Notes: a model not told the origin generated them from the sequence alone. Positions 45,158-58,146 are shown, numbered from the stretch's first letter. The stretch is 64,000 nucleotides of DNA from Erodium maritimum (GCA_963921825.1 OY997590.1:55046012-55110011); one strand, 5' to 3'. A program made the numbers and translations.

Positions 45158-45420
45158 CTGAAGGAGAGGGATGTCGAAGAAACGGAGGATATCGGGGGAG
45201 GACGCCGGAGCAAGACCGGGAGGAGGGCGGCGGCGGCGTTGGAGCGGAGAGAGGCGGTGGCTGCATTGGAGCAGAGAGTGGCAGAGTGGCGGCGACGGCG
45301 TTGGAGCAGAAGGAGGCAGAGCGCGGCGATGGAGCAGAGAGAGGTAGAGGGGCGGCTTTGGAGCAGAGAGAGGGAAGTGCGGGTGAGGAGAGAAGTCGGA
45401 AGTGAGGGGAATTAGGGTTC
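45158..45420 (-). other. 5' untranslated exon of the minus-strand CACTA gene
   Basis: On the minus strand, an AACCCTAATTCCCC start is followed by a CT/GCC-rich plant-type leader and a strong donor, CTTCAG|GTACGTAAAG, at 45158. The leader faces away from TNP2, with the palindromic motif island between them. The plus-strand open frame in this DNA is low-complexity and not a gene. Confidence 0.45.
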
Positions 45421-45443
45421 GTGGTAGTTAAATACGCGAACCT

Positions 45444-45583
45444 CTTGGCCGACGGATCCATGTATCCGTCGGCCAAGACAAAACGACAGCGTATTGATAA
45501 GTTGGGCTGAGTAGCGGGCAGAAACGCTGTCGTTCTGTATGTAGGGTAAAGCTGGCCGACGGATGCATGGATCCGTCGGCCAA
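45444..45583. promoter_or_regulatory. Palindromic terminal-repeat motifs in a divergent promoter
   Basis: Two near-perfect inverted repeats built from the subterminal motif: CTTGGCCGACGGATCC...GTATCCGTCGGCCAAG at 45444-45477 and CTGGCCGACGGATGCATGG...CCGTCGGCCAAC at 45552-45583. They lie between the minus-strand leader and the start of TNP2. In Spm the TnpA protein binds the same motif at the ends and at the promoter, so self-regulation is a reasonable inference here. Confidence 0.6.
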
Positions 45584-45913
45584 CTTTTCTGTGTTGTACT
45601 TATTCTCAGCCACTTAAAAAACTTTACCTTCTCTCCCATCTCTTTTTCATCTCCCAACTCATTCTTTCTTCCCAAATCTCTTTTTTTCTCTTCCACCTCC
45701 ATTATTTTTCTACACAAGATTCCCTTGTTTATATCTATATTGACAAGATTCTTTTGTCTTGTTCGATATTGACAAGATTCTTTTCTCATGTTTGATATTG
45801 GTAAGAACCCTTCGTCGTGGAAGTTTCTTCAAGCTCGAGAATGGTACGTATGCATATTTTTTAATTTTTGTTAATATTGTCGTGTATATATATTTATATA
45901 TTGTGTCCAATAG

Positions 45914-46169
45914 TTGTTAGTATTGACTGTGTATCAGGATATTGATAAGAGTTGGATGAGTTTGAGTAAGTACGATCCGAATTTTATGAAAGGGGTAGCG
46001 GTTTTTATCGAATATATACAGACAACTTTCCCTAATATTGAATCACACAGGTGTCCGTGTGGTAGTTGTCTTAACGCATTTTACCAAACTGCTTCGAATA
46101 TATATATATGCATTTGATTAGGAACGGAATGATGAGGGGTTACGATCTGTGGATTTTTCACGGTGAAAA
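45914..46169 (+). pseudogene. TNP2-like transposase, N-terminal part
   Basis: Reads DIDKSWMSLSKYDPNF, then GVAVFIEYIQ and HRCPCGSCLN: the CPCxxC pattern of the Transpos_assoc domain that opens plant CACTA transposases. It then reads (frame change near 46100) GYDLWIFHGEN, where the family has Y..W.WHGE. The Copia element follows at 46170. A leader at 45610-45910 is T-rich with no clear TATA. Confidence 0.75.
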
Positions 46170-47857
46170 TGTTGGGTCTCGAGGTAGGGTTGGAGATGAA
46201 CCAACTCGCAGCGGAAAATCAATGAAAACCAAGAGACAATTAAAACCATGAAACTACTAACAAAGAATGGATTAACAAGAGAAAAATTCAGCACTAGTTC
46301 TTACCAAAACAAGAACACCGGTTAACGAATGATTGGCTTGAGTCTCCAAGACGCCTACGTATCCACATGGGAATCAAAGCCACGTAGTTCTTCTCTTTGA
46401 GGACTCAAGAACACAAACATGGAGGTGGAAACTAGCCAAACCCGAAATGGCCATGGAAGAGGGAGAGAAAATGTGTTTCCTATTCTTGTCTTGTGTTTGT
46501 TATGTTGAAAAAAGATGACTTAAACATAACAAAACCCATACTTGTCCAACTAAAGGCATGGGACAAGTATGGTGTCAAGTAAGGTGTAAATAGGACAAAG
46601 TATGGCAAGACAAGATTGGGTTAGGTGGTGAATCACCAACACCTTAATCCTTGTCTTGCTTACTTAGTACTAATTAATCAAGACTTGATTAATTAGTTCC
46701 ATGGGCCTTGGTTGCATGGGCCTTTCATGGGTCTCTTGGAACATGGCCCGTGGCCATTTCCAACGAGGTCCCGTGATTCGCTCATCGCCTCCATGCCTTC
46801 CATACCGGAAATGTCCAACATTATCCGACGCGATCAATCCCAAGACTCCAAGCCTTGTCTCGATCCGTAAAGTCCTATTCACTTACGGGCACATGACCCA
46901 AAACCCAGTTTTGGTCCTGTCCCGAGACAACTCCCTTTTGGCCATTCTCCATAAATGTGTCAATGAGTTTCATCCTCCGGTGTGACCCTTAGGTTTATGC
47001 ATGTCAATAGATCAACGTAAAATCTCATTTTACTTGATCCTATTTAAGTGGCAACTAACGAGACTTTAGTATTGCCTGACACTACATAACGAATCGACCC
47101 TATCGATTCTAACCTTTCCGTCGTCCCTGTCATTATCCTTTTATCTCCGATATCCTGATTGAGATAAGGCATAGAGCCGTCATCCTTATTATTCTCAATC
47201 ACCGTTCCTTGATATGTGAGATGACTGAAGATATGATACCCAGTATCATGTGCATGGCCATGCTATTCTTCCAGTCACTCTCGATCAAGTGGCCGAGAAC
47301 CGATATCTTTCCCATACCTTAGTATGAGGGATAAATCCCTTAGCCGTCTTTCGTGTCACTCATGTAGCCCGTCCCCAAGCCAATCCTGGCCGTTATGGAA
47401 GCCCTGTTACGGACAACGTTAGGCTCAGGTCAAACTCAGTTGTTGACTACATAGCGATCACAAAGACTCCTTGGTCTAAGGATACATGACAAGCTACAAC
47501 ACTGAATATGTTCATGACTTAATCTATGGCACATATTCAGGGTGGGTCGTCCAATATCATGTCCCACATGATATCTATGATCAGACTCCGGAATCTCATT
47601 CCAATGACTAACAGAACGTAAGCCATAAAGAGCCATCTTTCATACTAGTCGCTTCTAGTGAAGCTTTGTTGACTAGGGACCCATCGAGTGTGATCTATCT
47701 CGATCTATGGTTCTATTCGCATGGTGGGCATAGATCAGAGCACACATCGATATATTACTCCAACACATAAGTAATATAAAGCCGCTTTAATTTTATTGCT
47801 AACGATGATATATACATTTGGACATTTAGGATTGAACTACGGGCACTAAGACTAACA
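46170..47857 (-). repeat. Copia copy 2, 3' LTR
   Basis: On the minus strand it starts TGTTAGTCTTAG and ends CCCAACA, next to the polypurine tract (AAGTGGGAGAT on the minus strand, 47858-47868). Confidence 0.94.
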
Positions 47858-50800
47858 ATCTCCCACTTGCCCTAGTTCCAATCTAAACTCCAATATGTCC
47901 CCATCGACTTTACATGTCTAACATGTTCAGGCAGTGACACTGTCTTAGTCAAAGGGTTGGCTATGTTATCATCTGTTGCAATATCGGTTATCTTCACTTC
48001 ACCTCAGTTCAGTATTTATCTGATGAGGTGGATACGCCGCAGTACATGTTTGGATTTGTTATGCGATCTAGGCTTTTAGCTTGCGCAATGGCCCTTGTGT
48101 TGTCGCAAAATGGATTCACCGGACTGGATGGGTTTTTAATTACACCCAGCCCTGCCATGAATTTCCAAATCCACATAGCCTCCTTAGCTGCCTCTGCAGC
48201 ATCCATGTACTTGGCCTCTGTCGTAGATTCGGCAATGGTATCTTGCTTTACGCTTTCCCAGCTAAAGCTCTACCATTCAGCGTAAACACATATCCTGATT
48301 GACTTCTAAAGTCATCTGGATTTGTCTTGGAAAACTAGCGTCTACTCATCCTTCGACGACTAGTTCAACATCATCTTTCCCCCGGGTTAGAATGATGTCT
48401 ACTGGTACAACATAAGGCTTACGAGACGTCTGGTCTCATACATGTCATGGCATATATGATCGATCCTGCCCCCAGGCGCATAGGATTCTCATCATCCTTT
48501 TCAGCTCATCAGGTGTCTTAGGACACTGAGTCTTGCTGAGATGAATGCCATGACTAGTGGGTAAGAGTCCTTTCTTTGAATCGAGCATTAAGAACCTACT
48601 CAATGCCTTGTTCACATAGGTTCCCTGACTTAAATCCAAGACCCTCTTGGTGCGATCTCTACATATCTTAATCCTTAAGATATAAGAAGCATCGCCTAAG
48701 TCCTTTATTGAAAAACACTTCCTCAACCAAGCTTTAGTCTCGTGCAAGGTTGGGATGTCGTTTTCAATGAGAACCAGAAAGGTAATATTTCTCCCACTAG
48801 CCTTCTTATAAACGCAAGATTCATCCTCGTTCTTGATTAAGCCAAATCCAATTACAGCTTCATCAAAACGAAGGATCCAACTCCGAGAAGTTCGTTTCAA
48901 TCCATAAATGGATTTCAACAACTTATAAATCTTTCCTTTATTCTTCGGATCGTCAAAACCTTTGGGCCGAGACATACAAACGTACTCAGTCAAATTTCCA
49001 TTTAGGAAAGCGGTTTTGACATCCACTTGCCATATCTCGTAATTATGATACGCAGTTATGTCAAGAAGAATTTGGATTGATTTTGACCATAGCCACTAAG
49101 GAGAAGGTTTCCTCATAGTCAATCCATTGGATCTGCCTATAACCTTTCGCCACCAGTTGAGCTTTGTAGGTCAAAGGGTTGCCGTCCATGTCCATCTTCA
49201 CCTTGAAGATCCATTTGCATCCTATGGTCCTCACACCATTGATGGGATCAACCGGTTCCCAGACTCGGTTGTCCGACATGGATTGCATTTCCTCCCTCAT
49301 GGCTCCCAGCCATAACTCGGAGTTGGGCCCATCCACGACTTCCTGAAAGGTGGCTGGATCATCGTGATCCACCATGACTTCATTGTCACCTCCGGATACC
49401 ATATCTTGGAGGTGGAAGATTGATCCTTTCAAATCGCCTTGGACCTTCCGGAATTGTAACAGGAATTGGTTCTTACTCTACGACAATCTCTGGCTCCTTT
49501 CTACAGGGTTGCTAATTGGTTTAGACAGATCTGTACCATCCTGAATTTCTTCGAGATGCACAGTCCTCCCAATGACGTCTTTGGAAACAAAACTTTTTTT
49601 CCATAAAGACCCCACCCCAAGCGACGAACACCATGTTCTCACTAGGATTGTAGAAATAGTATCCCCTTGTTGCTTTGGGATACCACACGAAGGTGCATAT
49701 CTCAGATCTTGGTTCGAGCTTAGTCGAAACCAAATGTTTCACATAAGCCTCGCAACCACAAATCTTTAGGAAGGACAAAGCGGGCATCATCCCGTACCAT
49801 TTTTAAAATGGTGTCCCTTCCACACCATTCGTCGAAGCCCGATTCACTATGAATGCGGTCGTCTCTAGAGCAAAACCCCTAAAAGAGATTGGGAGATCAG
49901 TCCAACTAATCATGGAACAGACCATTGTCTAACAATGTCCGATTTCTCCGTTTGGCTACACCTTTCAACTACAGTGACCTAGGAGGAGTCCATTCCAAAA
50001 GGATCCCATTCTCTTTTAGATGATCTAATAACTCTGTGGTCAAGTATTTTCCACCTCGATCCAATCGAAGTGCCTTAATACCTTTGTCGAGCTGGTTTTC
50101 TACTATAGTCTTAAACTCTTTGAATTTATCAAAAGCTTCAGACTTATGTCTCAGCGAATAGACATAACCATATTTACTGTAATCATCAGTAAATGTGATA
50201 AAGTAGCTAAAACCCCTCCTGGCAAGTGAACTTATTGGTCTACACACATTCGAGTGTATCAGCCCCAATAATTCACCCGCCCTTTCATCGCGATCGATAA
50301 AAGGGCACTTTAGTCATTTTGCCCATCAAACAAACCTTGCACCTATCGATCGAATGGAATTCGAATGAACCTGAAAGTCCGCACTTCTGAAGTGCTGATA
50401 GGTGCTTCTTGTTTATACGACATAAATGACAGTGCCATAACAGAGTTAGGTTTAAATCGTTGGATTTAGACCTCTTGGTATTAACAGAATATATAGAACT
50501 TGAGGCATTGTTACCCATATCTAATATGTACAATCCTCCAACCAAGTCAGTACTGGTATAAAACATATCATTGCATAGAACATTGAAAACTCCATTTCTA
50601 ATATTAACATTATATCCTTCCTTGTCAAACACGGATACAGATATAATATTCCTACTAAAAGTAGGTATGCAATATACATTATACAGTACTAAGACAAGGC
50701 CTCTTGGCAAAGCAAGACTCATGGATCCTACAGCAGTTGCCACAACTCTGAGGTCCACTTCGTGCTTTCCAAACCTCTCCTACTTTCAGCCACCATATAA

Positions 50801-52943
50801 AAGTGCATGTGTGAGATTCGGTCCTGGTATCTAATACCCATGAATCTTTGGAAGTAGAGAGATGTAGCTCTATAGAGTTAATACCGGATAAAGGCACGGT
50901 CCCACCGCCCTTCCTTAGATCATCCAGGTTTCCTGATGAAGGCGCAGTCCTACTATCCTTCTTCAGATCATCCAGGCTATTTGATGAAGGCGCAGTCCCA
51001 CTGCCCTTCTTCAGATCAGCCGTGAACTTCCTGTAATCCCGGTTCCAATGACCAGGCTATTGGCAGTAGAAGCAAACATTCTCAGGTGTCTCATCTTTCC
51101 TGCCAAGTGCGCATGGGCCCCGCCCTTGCCACTTCTAATTCCCTTGTTGACCATCAGAATATCCTTGGATCCCAGATCCCTGATATATTCTTCTCAGCAA
51201 TTAATGACACTTCATGTAACTCTGATATGGTCTTAGAGACAGCCTTGTCAAGGACATATTCTTTGCGTTCAGACTTGAGGACTATCCTCAAAATTCTGTA
51301 CCAGTCCAAATAGTTTGTCCCATTTAGCTTGACCCTGTCAAGAATGGTTTTTAATGACAAACTATTAATGTTCGCTGAATTTGCCATTTGATCTACAACA
51401 GATAAAATTCAATCACTAAACTGAATAAATTTTATGAAGATCAAGCTTAAACACCAACAATCGATTCTAAACCTTTAGAATCTGAAACCAAGATCCTTGA
51501 TTCACTCGATTAAGCTGAACTAATGCTCACCACTTAATCGAGCTATGTAGGTAGGACTCCATCCAATCACATCCAATGTGACTCTTGGCTAGGGTATGTA
51601 CTTATGTACACGACTTACCCTATCTGTTACCCTAGCTCAACCTCAGGCCGAGAATCGTAGTCGGGTCCACCAATTTTCAACTATGGCTCGTCACTATGTA
51701 GGTGCTCCGCTAATGCACACGACACCCACATATGTCGTCCAAACCTACTACCCCGCTTCCCCATGGATGCTCCGCTAATGCGCACGACAACCATAGGACG
51801 GGGAGGTAGTAAGGTGTTGATGATTGGGAGGTATCGGACATGACCCGCTTTTACTTGTCCAGTTGTGTTCAAAACTTTGGCACATCCTAGATGCGATGAA
51901 CACATCAACTACATTCCAAATGCAATGATGCCTCAAATTACATCCAATGTAATTCTTCCTTTGAACCCGTCAACTACATCCAATGCAATGACGGTTCTAA
52001 GGGTTCACACACAAGGATTAAAATTCCAATTTTATCTTTGCATGTGAGGTGATATGCTCGGTAAATAAAGTTAAGCATGCAATTCTAAAACACATAGAAT
52101 TAATCATGCATAAACTAAACCAAGCATAAAGCGATAAATGTGCACATAATAGCCCCCTAAACTAACTCCCACTAGCTTCTTGAGCTCCACCGACTCCAAG
52201 CTGATGCCAACACCCGAAAAGCCACCAAATGACCTTTTCGCCCTTTCTTCGTCTTGAGTAAAATATTACAATTTAATACACGACTCGCAGGTCGGGAATA
52301 AATAAATATTACAAACAAGTGGTTCGACGACCACACCTTGAAAGAATAATTACACGTTAACTCTAACGGCTCGCAGGCCGTGAAAAGCGATAAATAATTA
52401 AATTGAGCTCGGGGCTATTATGTACACCATGCCAACATCACATCACACATCGTGTTATCAAACAAGAATGTTATCAAACATCATGTGATTTTCCGGTTTT
52501 AATTAATAGCCAAGTTTCGAAATTTTTTGATGCTCGGTTTATCGAAACCGTTCAAAAATGAAACTTTTGAACATTTGATCTTCGAGTTCATCATGACGGT
52601 TCCAAACTCGTCATAACTAACAAAACGGTTTAGCCTTGGCATATCAACCATCCAATGGTCATGCTTGGCCTAGCTCCGTCCAACGGAGCCCCGTTCGGTC
52701 TCGGTTTCGGCTCCCCGAGAGTCCCGCTCCCGAGACCCGAAAAATCAAACTTTTTTCAAAATTTCCAGATTTGAAATAATTTTCAAAAATTCATTTTACA
52801 TGCATTAAATCCATAAACAAGAATTTAAAACATGTTATCAAACAATTTAGCAAAACAACATGCCAAAAACGAAACTTTCAAGCAAAACCGAAACTATGAA
52901 CACCGTCTTGTGAATCCCGAAGGTAGCACGGCTCTGATACCAC
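47858..52943 (-). mobile_element. Copia copy 2 internal region
   Basis: Reading right to left: leader, gag from about 51387 (MANSANINSL), zinc-knuckle and protease area about 51.1-50.7 kb, and integrase about 50.76-49.5 kb. Reverse transcriptase follows at about 49.4-48.4 kb (VKTAFLNGNL), then RNase H about 48.2-48.0 kb. The parts and lengths match copy 1. Not intact. Confidence 0.85.
52931..52942 (-). promoter_or_regulatory. Primer-binding site of Copia copy 2
   Basis: GCTCTGATACCA, the complement of TGGTATCAGAGC, lies one base from the 5' LTR. Confidence 0.9.
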
Positions 52944-54631
52944 TGTTGGGTCTCGAGGTAGGGTTGGAGATGAACCAACTCGCAGCGGAAAATCAATGAA
53001 AACCAAGAGACAATTAAAACCATGAAACTACTAACAAAGAATGGATTAATAAGAGAAAAATTCAGCACTAGTTCTTACCAAAACAAGAACACCGGTTAAC
53101 GAATGATTGGCTTGAGTCTCCAAGACGCCTACGTATCCACATGGGAATCAAAGCCACGTAGTTCTTCTCTTTGAGGACTCAAGAACACAAACATGGAGGT
53201 GGAAACTAGCCAAACCCGAAATGGCCATGGAAGAGGGAGAGAAAATGTGTTTCCTATTCTTGTCTTGTGTTTGTTATGTTGAAAAAAGATGACTTAAACA
53301 TAACAAAACCCATACTTGTCCAACTAAAGGCATGGGACAAGTATGGTGTCAAGTAAGGTGTAAATAGGACAAAGTATGGCAAGACAAGATTGGGTTAGGT
53401 GGTGAATCACCAACACCTTAATCCTTGTCTTGCTTACTTAGTACTAATTAATCAAGACTTGATTAATTAGTTCCATGGGCCTTGGTTGCATGGGCCTTTC
53501 ATGGGTCTCTTGGAACATGGCCCGTGGCCATTTCCAACGAGGTCCCGTGATTCGCTCATCGCCTCCATGCCTTCCATACCGGAAATGTCCAACATTATCC
53601 GACGCGATCAATCCCAAGACTCCAAGCCTTGTCTCGATCCGTAAAGTCCTATTCACTTACGGGCACATGACCCAAAACCCAGTTTTGGTCCTGTCCCGAG
53701 ACAACTCCCTTTTGGCCATTCTCCATAAATGTGTCAATGAGTTTCATCCTCCGGTGTGACCCTTAGGTTTATGCATGTCAATAGATCAACGTAAAATCTC
53801 ATTTTACTTGATCCTATTTAAGTGGCAACTAACGAGACTTTAGTATTGCCTGACACTACATAACGAATCGACCCTATCGATTCTAACCTTTCCGTCGTCC
53901 CTGTCATTATCCTTTTATCTCCGATATCCTGATTGAGATAAGGCATAGAGCCGTCATCCTTATTATTCTCAATCACCGTTCCTTGATATGTGAGATGACT
54001 GAAGATATGATACCCAGTATCATGTGCATGGCCATGCTATTCTTCCAGTCACTCTCGATCAAGTGGCCGAGAACCGATATCTTTCCCATACCTTAGTATG
54101 AGGGATAAATCCCTTAGCCGTCTTTCGTGTCACTCATGTAGCCCGTCCCCAAGCCAATCCTGGCCGTTATGGAAGCCCTGTTACGGACAACGTTAGGCTC
54201 AGGTCAAACTCAGTTGTTGACTACATAGCGATCACAAAGACTCCTTGGTCTAAGGATACATGACAAGCTACAACACTGAATATGTTCATGACTTAATCTA
54301 TGGCACATATTCAGGGTGGGTCGTCCAATATCATGTCCCACATGATATCTATGATCAGACTCCGGAATCTCATTCCAATGACTAACAGAACGTAAGCCAT
54401 AAAGAGCCATCTTTCATACTAGTCGCTTCTAGTGAAGCTTTGTTGACTAGGGACCCATCGAGTGTGATCTATCTCGATCTATGGTTCTATTCGCATGGTG
54501 GGCATAGATCAGAGCACACATCGATATATTACTCCAACACATAAGTAATATAAAGCCGCTTTAATTTTATTGCTAACGATGATATATACATTTGGACATT
54601 TAGGATTGAACTACGGGCACTAAGACTAACA
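52944..54631 (-). repeat. Copia copy 2, 5' LTR
   Basis: Same length and ends as the 3' LTR, with the GAAAA duplication just outside. Confidence 0.94.
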
Positions 54632-57069
54632 GAAAAATCTAACATGCCTACCTTAACAAAAGTAATGAATAGTTGTAGAAGAAGTTGGAACACTGGAGCT
54701 TCATCAAGTAGCGCAACTGTAGTAGTGAATGAAGCTCACCGTAGTGATCCAGTAATTATGGAGTATATGGACGATGTGTTCCCATTTCGGTGCGGCGGAC
54801 AAATGGATGAATTGGTACAAGATGACGATGACATTGCGGATGTTGACAGGTCGATTGCGCAAGAAGCGGCAAACAACTACACAAAATTATTGAAAGAGCA
54901 TAAAAAATTGTTGTACAAAGACGCCACAACGGATAAGTTGACGGTGATCTTGGAGTTGATGGCTCATAAGGAGAAATATTAGTCGTCCAACGAAGCATTC
55001 ACTGCGTCTTGTGTGTTGCATAAAGCATTGTTACCGGCTGATAACCATTACCCATCTTCATTCAAAGAGGAAAAGAGTGTTTTGAAGAGTGTGGGGATGA
55101 GTTATAAGACTTACCATGCATGTGTAAATGGTTGTATCTTATTCGATGGACCTCATTCGAAAGATGAAGTGTGCTACAAATGTGATTCACCTCGCTATGA
55201 GAAGATCACCGAAATGCGAAAACCAAAGGATATGAAAAATGTTAGATACTTCCCCATTATTCCACAATTGCCAAAATTATACAGTTCACCTGATATTGCA
55301 AAGAAAATGCAATGGCATCGTAGTGAGGAAAGAATCACCGACCCGGATAAGCTGACTGGGAAGGCTGGTTGGACTTCGATAGAACGAGGCATCGTTTTGG
55401 ATATGAAGCTGTCAATGTGCGTCTTGCATTGGCAACTGATGAGTTTAGTCTGTTTGGTGGAAATGTTGTCCCTTATAGTGTGTGGCCCGTTGTAGTGATG
55501 TCTTACAATTTACCTCCAAGCTCATGCATGAAGAAAGAATTTAACATCTTAACGCTGTTAATATCTGGTCCTAAGTCGCCTGGTAAGGGTCTAAATGTGT
55601 TAATGAGACCCTTGATGGATGATTTAAAAAGTTGTGCTCCGATGGGGTTGTAACCTTTGATGCATCCAACAACTGAACGTTCAAGATGCGAGCGGCGGTA
55701 TTATGGACTATTAATGACTTTCCCGGGTTGGGAATGTTGGGAGGCATTCAGACGAAGGGTTATAAGCCTTGTCCAATATGGATGGATGATCTCGAAGGGC
55801 ATCACAATCATAATAGGACGTACAACGTAGGAGCACGGAAGGACTTGCCAGATAATCATGCATTACAGAAAAGAAAAAAAAAATCAACGGTATACGGGAG
55901 ATGAACAAATCCCGCCTTGAAAAGAGTGGGTATGAAATATATGAAGAAATATCGGACATTCAGTTTCCCGAATTGTCGTTGCATCCAAAGTTTACTCAGA
56001 AGAACAAAGTCGGACATAAGAGGTTGTGTTGGACACATGAATCGATATTTTGGGAACTCCCGTACTGGACATCTTTGAGGACAAGGCACGCATTGGACAC
56101 AATGCATATTGAGAAAAATATTTGCAACAATCTTATTGGAACACTTTTTAGCTTGCCTGGGAAAAAAAAAGATGATTCGAAAGCCAGAAAAATGTGGGAG
56201 GAGTTGGGTGTGCATAAGGATCTATGGGCCAAAACAACCAGCAACAAGACTTTCATACCTTATGTCGAATACGCGATCAAGCCTGAGAAACGTGGTGAAG
56301 CGCTTGATAAGGTTACAATATACGGTTTCCATTGGGCAATGCGGGAAGCTTGAAAAACAAGATAAGCGTGAAGGATAAGAAGTTTTTTGGCCTGAAAACA
56401 CACGACAATCATGTTTTGCTGCAACGTATACTTCCCATCATTGTACGCCCTCATGTGGCACCGCACGTAGCCACCGTGATATGTGAGCTTGCAAATTTCT
56501 TTCAGTCTCTCTGTGCAAGGGAGATTTCAAAGAAGAAGCTAAAGGACATACAAGTTGATATTGTATTGATTCTCAATAAGTTGGAAATGATATTCCCTCC
56601 ACCGTTCCACACGATCATGGTGCATTTATGTAAACATCTCCCATCTCAAGTCCTGCAAACTGGTCCTGTCAACTATACTTGGATGTTCTCGATGGAACGT
56701 GAATTGGGGTACTACAATTAATGGGTGCGCTACCACCGATACCAAGAGGGTTGCATCGCAGGATCGTACATCAATCATCAATGTGCGACGTTCATCAATT
56801 TGTACCTCGATAAACAAACCACAGAGTCGGAGATGCCAGATAAATGGGGCATTTCAATTGTTTCCGAACATGTGCTTCTATCAATTCAGATATGGGAGCC
56901 CATGATAACCAAGGAATATTTGCGTATCGCTCATTGGGCCGTTATGCAGAATGCTGAAGAATTCAGCTCCGAGATGATTGATTTCAAAGAGGATTATGAG
57001 CTGACTCACCCAGGATCAACCGATTTACAACACCGAATTGCTACATTTTGCTCAATGTTCAAGGAAACC
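54632..57069 (+). pseudogene. TNP2-like transposase, main part
   Basis: The typical CACTA order is present: YHACVNGCILF, KYFPIIPQL-like (VRYFPIIPQLPKLY), AKKMQWHRSEER, then NVRLALATDEFSLFGG, WPVVVMSYNLPPSSCMKK, ISGPKSPGKGLNVLMRPL, and RAAVLWTINDFPGLGML. Next come SIFWELPYW, RHALDTMHIEKNICNN, LKTHDNHVLLQRILP, CELANFFQSLC, LEMIFPPPFHTIMVHL, GPVNYTWMFSMEREL and YQEGCIAGSYI (DUF4218). Five or more frame changes and stops (for example 54980-54982 and 56719-56721) disable it. TNP2 cuts and joins the element ends. A donor GTAAGT at 57070 ends this exon. Confidence 0.85.
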
Positions 57070-57110
57070 GTAAGTTCAATATCATTTAAACGTGTATTCC
57101 CTTATATAGC

Positions 57111-57146
<36 letters not shown>

Positions 57147-57176
57147 ATTAATAACTATGTATGCAATAATTCCCAG
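57070..57176 (+). other. Intron of the TNP2-like gene with TA/TG microsatellite
   Basis: GTAAGT at 57070 to CCCAG at 57176, containing (TA)n followed by (TG)n at 57107-57147. Confidence 0.6.
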
Positions 57177-57886
57177 ATGGATTCTTATTCTGATGACGAT
57201 CATCAGTATCTGGCAGCCAAGGCTCTGAGTCGTTACATGTAGAGAGCAAATTATTATGCTCGATGTCATGTACACGGTGTGAAATACATGTCCGAACAGC
57301 GCGATAAAGGAAGAACCTCACAGAACAGTGGTGTGATGCTTATTGCAGGGGGGCGGTGTAGCTTATTACGGTGTGTTGTTATACGTAGTTGAGCTTCTCT
57401 ACACTGGAAGGATGCCGATTGTTTTGTTTTACTACCGATGGTATGATCTAAATATCGTGAAAGTAGATAATGGTTTGATATCCATAAATACCAACACAAA
57501 TGCATATCGCGATGATCCATTCTGCCTAGCAACCATGGCCAAACAGGCAAGTTATCATTTGTATATTACGTATAATTGTTGGATAGTTTCCTAATTATTT
57601 ATTTACATCGATGATCCGAAAATGGGTGGAGGGTATAAGATCGTGAACAAGGTGGCCCATAAAGGACTATTCATCTTGGAAAATATTTTTCCATCCATTT
57701 TGTATGAGGTGGACGCTCCTTACCAAGAGACCCAACCTAAAACTGCACTAGTTGTAGCGGAACTAAATGTTATCCCAAATTCTGATGGCGGTCTCCAAGA
57801 GGTACATGATGTTGAGGATAACGACAAGCATAGTAAAGAGGAGTGCGAAGATCATGGATACAATAATGACGAAAGAAATGACTCCG

Positions 57887-57918
<32 letters not shown>
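57177..57918 (+). pseudogene. TNP2-like transposase, C-terminal DUF4216 part
   Basis: Reads MDSYSDDDHQYLAAKALSRY and GVKYMSEQRDKGRTSQNSGV, then after a frame change VAYYGVLLYVVELLY, VLFYYRWYDLN, INTNTNAYRDDPFCLATMAKQ (DUF4216). After a possible short intron (57549 to about 57612) it gives MGGGYKIVNKVAHKGLF and an acidic tail. A (TA)n run at 57889-57918 has replaced or extended the end. This region follows TNP2 in many plant CACTA elements. Confidence 0.75.
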
Positions 57919-57920
<2 letters not shown>

Positions 57921-58082
57921 CATTGTACTAATATTATAATTATAAAACAGTTTGTTCTAACGTGTTGTATGTCTCCACATATCTACTTGAAACAAATGCA
58001 ATGATTGACTGTACAGATACACTGTTTTTCAGGTGGCCTGTTGTTCTGGTGTTTTGTTTTGCAGGCATATTGTTTTCACTGT

Positions 58083-58146
58083 GACAACACATGGTCGACG
58101 GATGCACGCATCCGTCGGTACAGACACAACCTGGCCGACGGATCCA
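58083..58146. promoter_or_regulatory. Palindromic terminal-repeat motifs after TNP2
   Basis: GGTCGACGGATGCACGCATCCGTCGG followed by CTGGCCGACGGATCC: the same inverted motif as at 45444-45583, here between TNP2 and the second gene. Confidence 0.55.

Larger units (their letters stand above)
46170..54631 (-). mobile_element. Copia LTR retrotransposon, copy 2
   Basis: 8,462 bp in minus orientation, flanked by GAAAA at 46165-46169 and 54632-54636. LTRs of 1,688 bp are identical except for about one base by eye, so the insertion is very recent, likely tens of thousands of years or less. It is the same family as copy 1, with a few per cent difference or less along its length. The coding region is broken in roughly eight to ten places, in much the same pattern as copy 1. 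It sits within the N-terminal part of the CACTA TNP2 gene. Confidence 0.94.

Noticed and set aside
45136-45476. GC-rich frames on both strands (Glu/Gly-rich, Ser/Pro-rich)
   Set aside because: Low-complexity leader DNA of the minus-strand gene-like region; no domain.
55711-56256. Minus-strand open frames opposite TNP2
   Set aside because: They are antisense to clear CACTA transposase motifs in the plus strand and carry no motif of their own.
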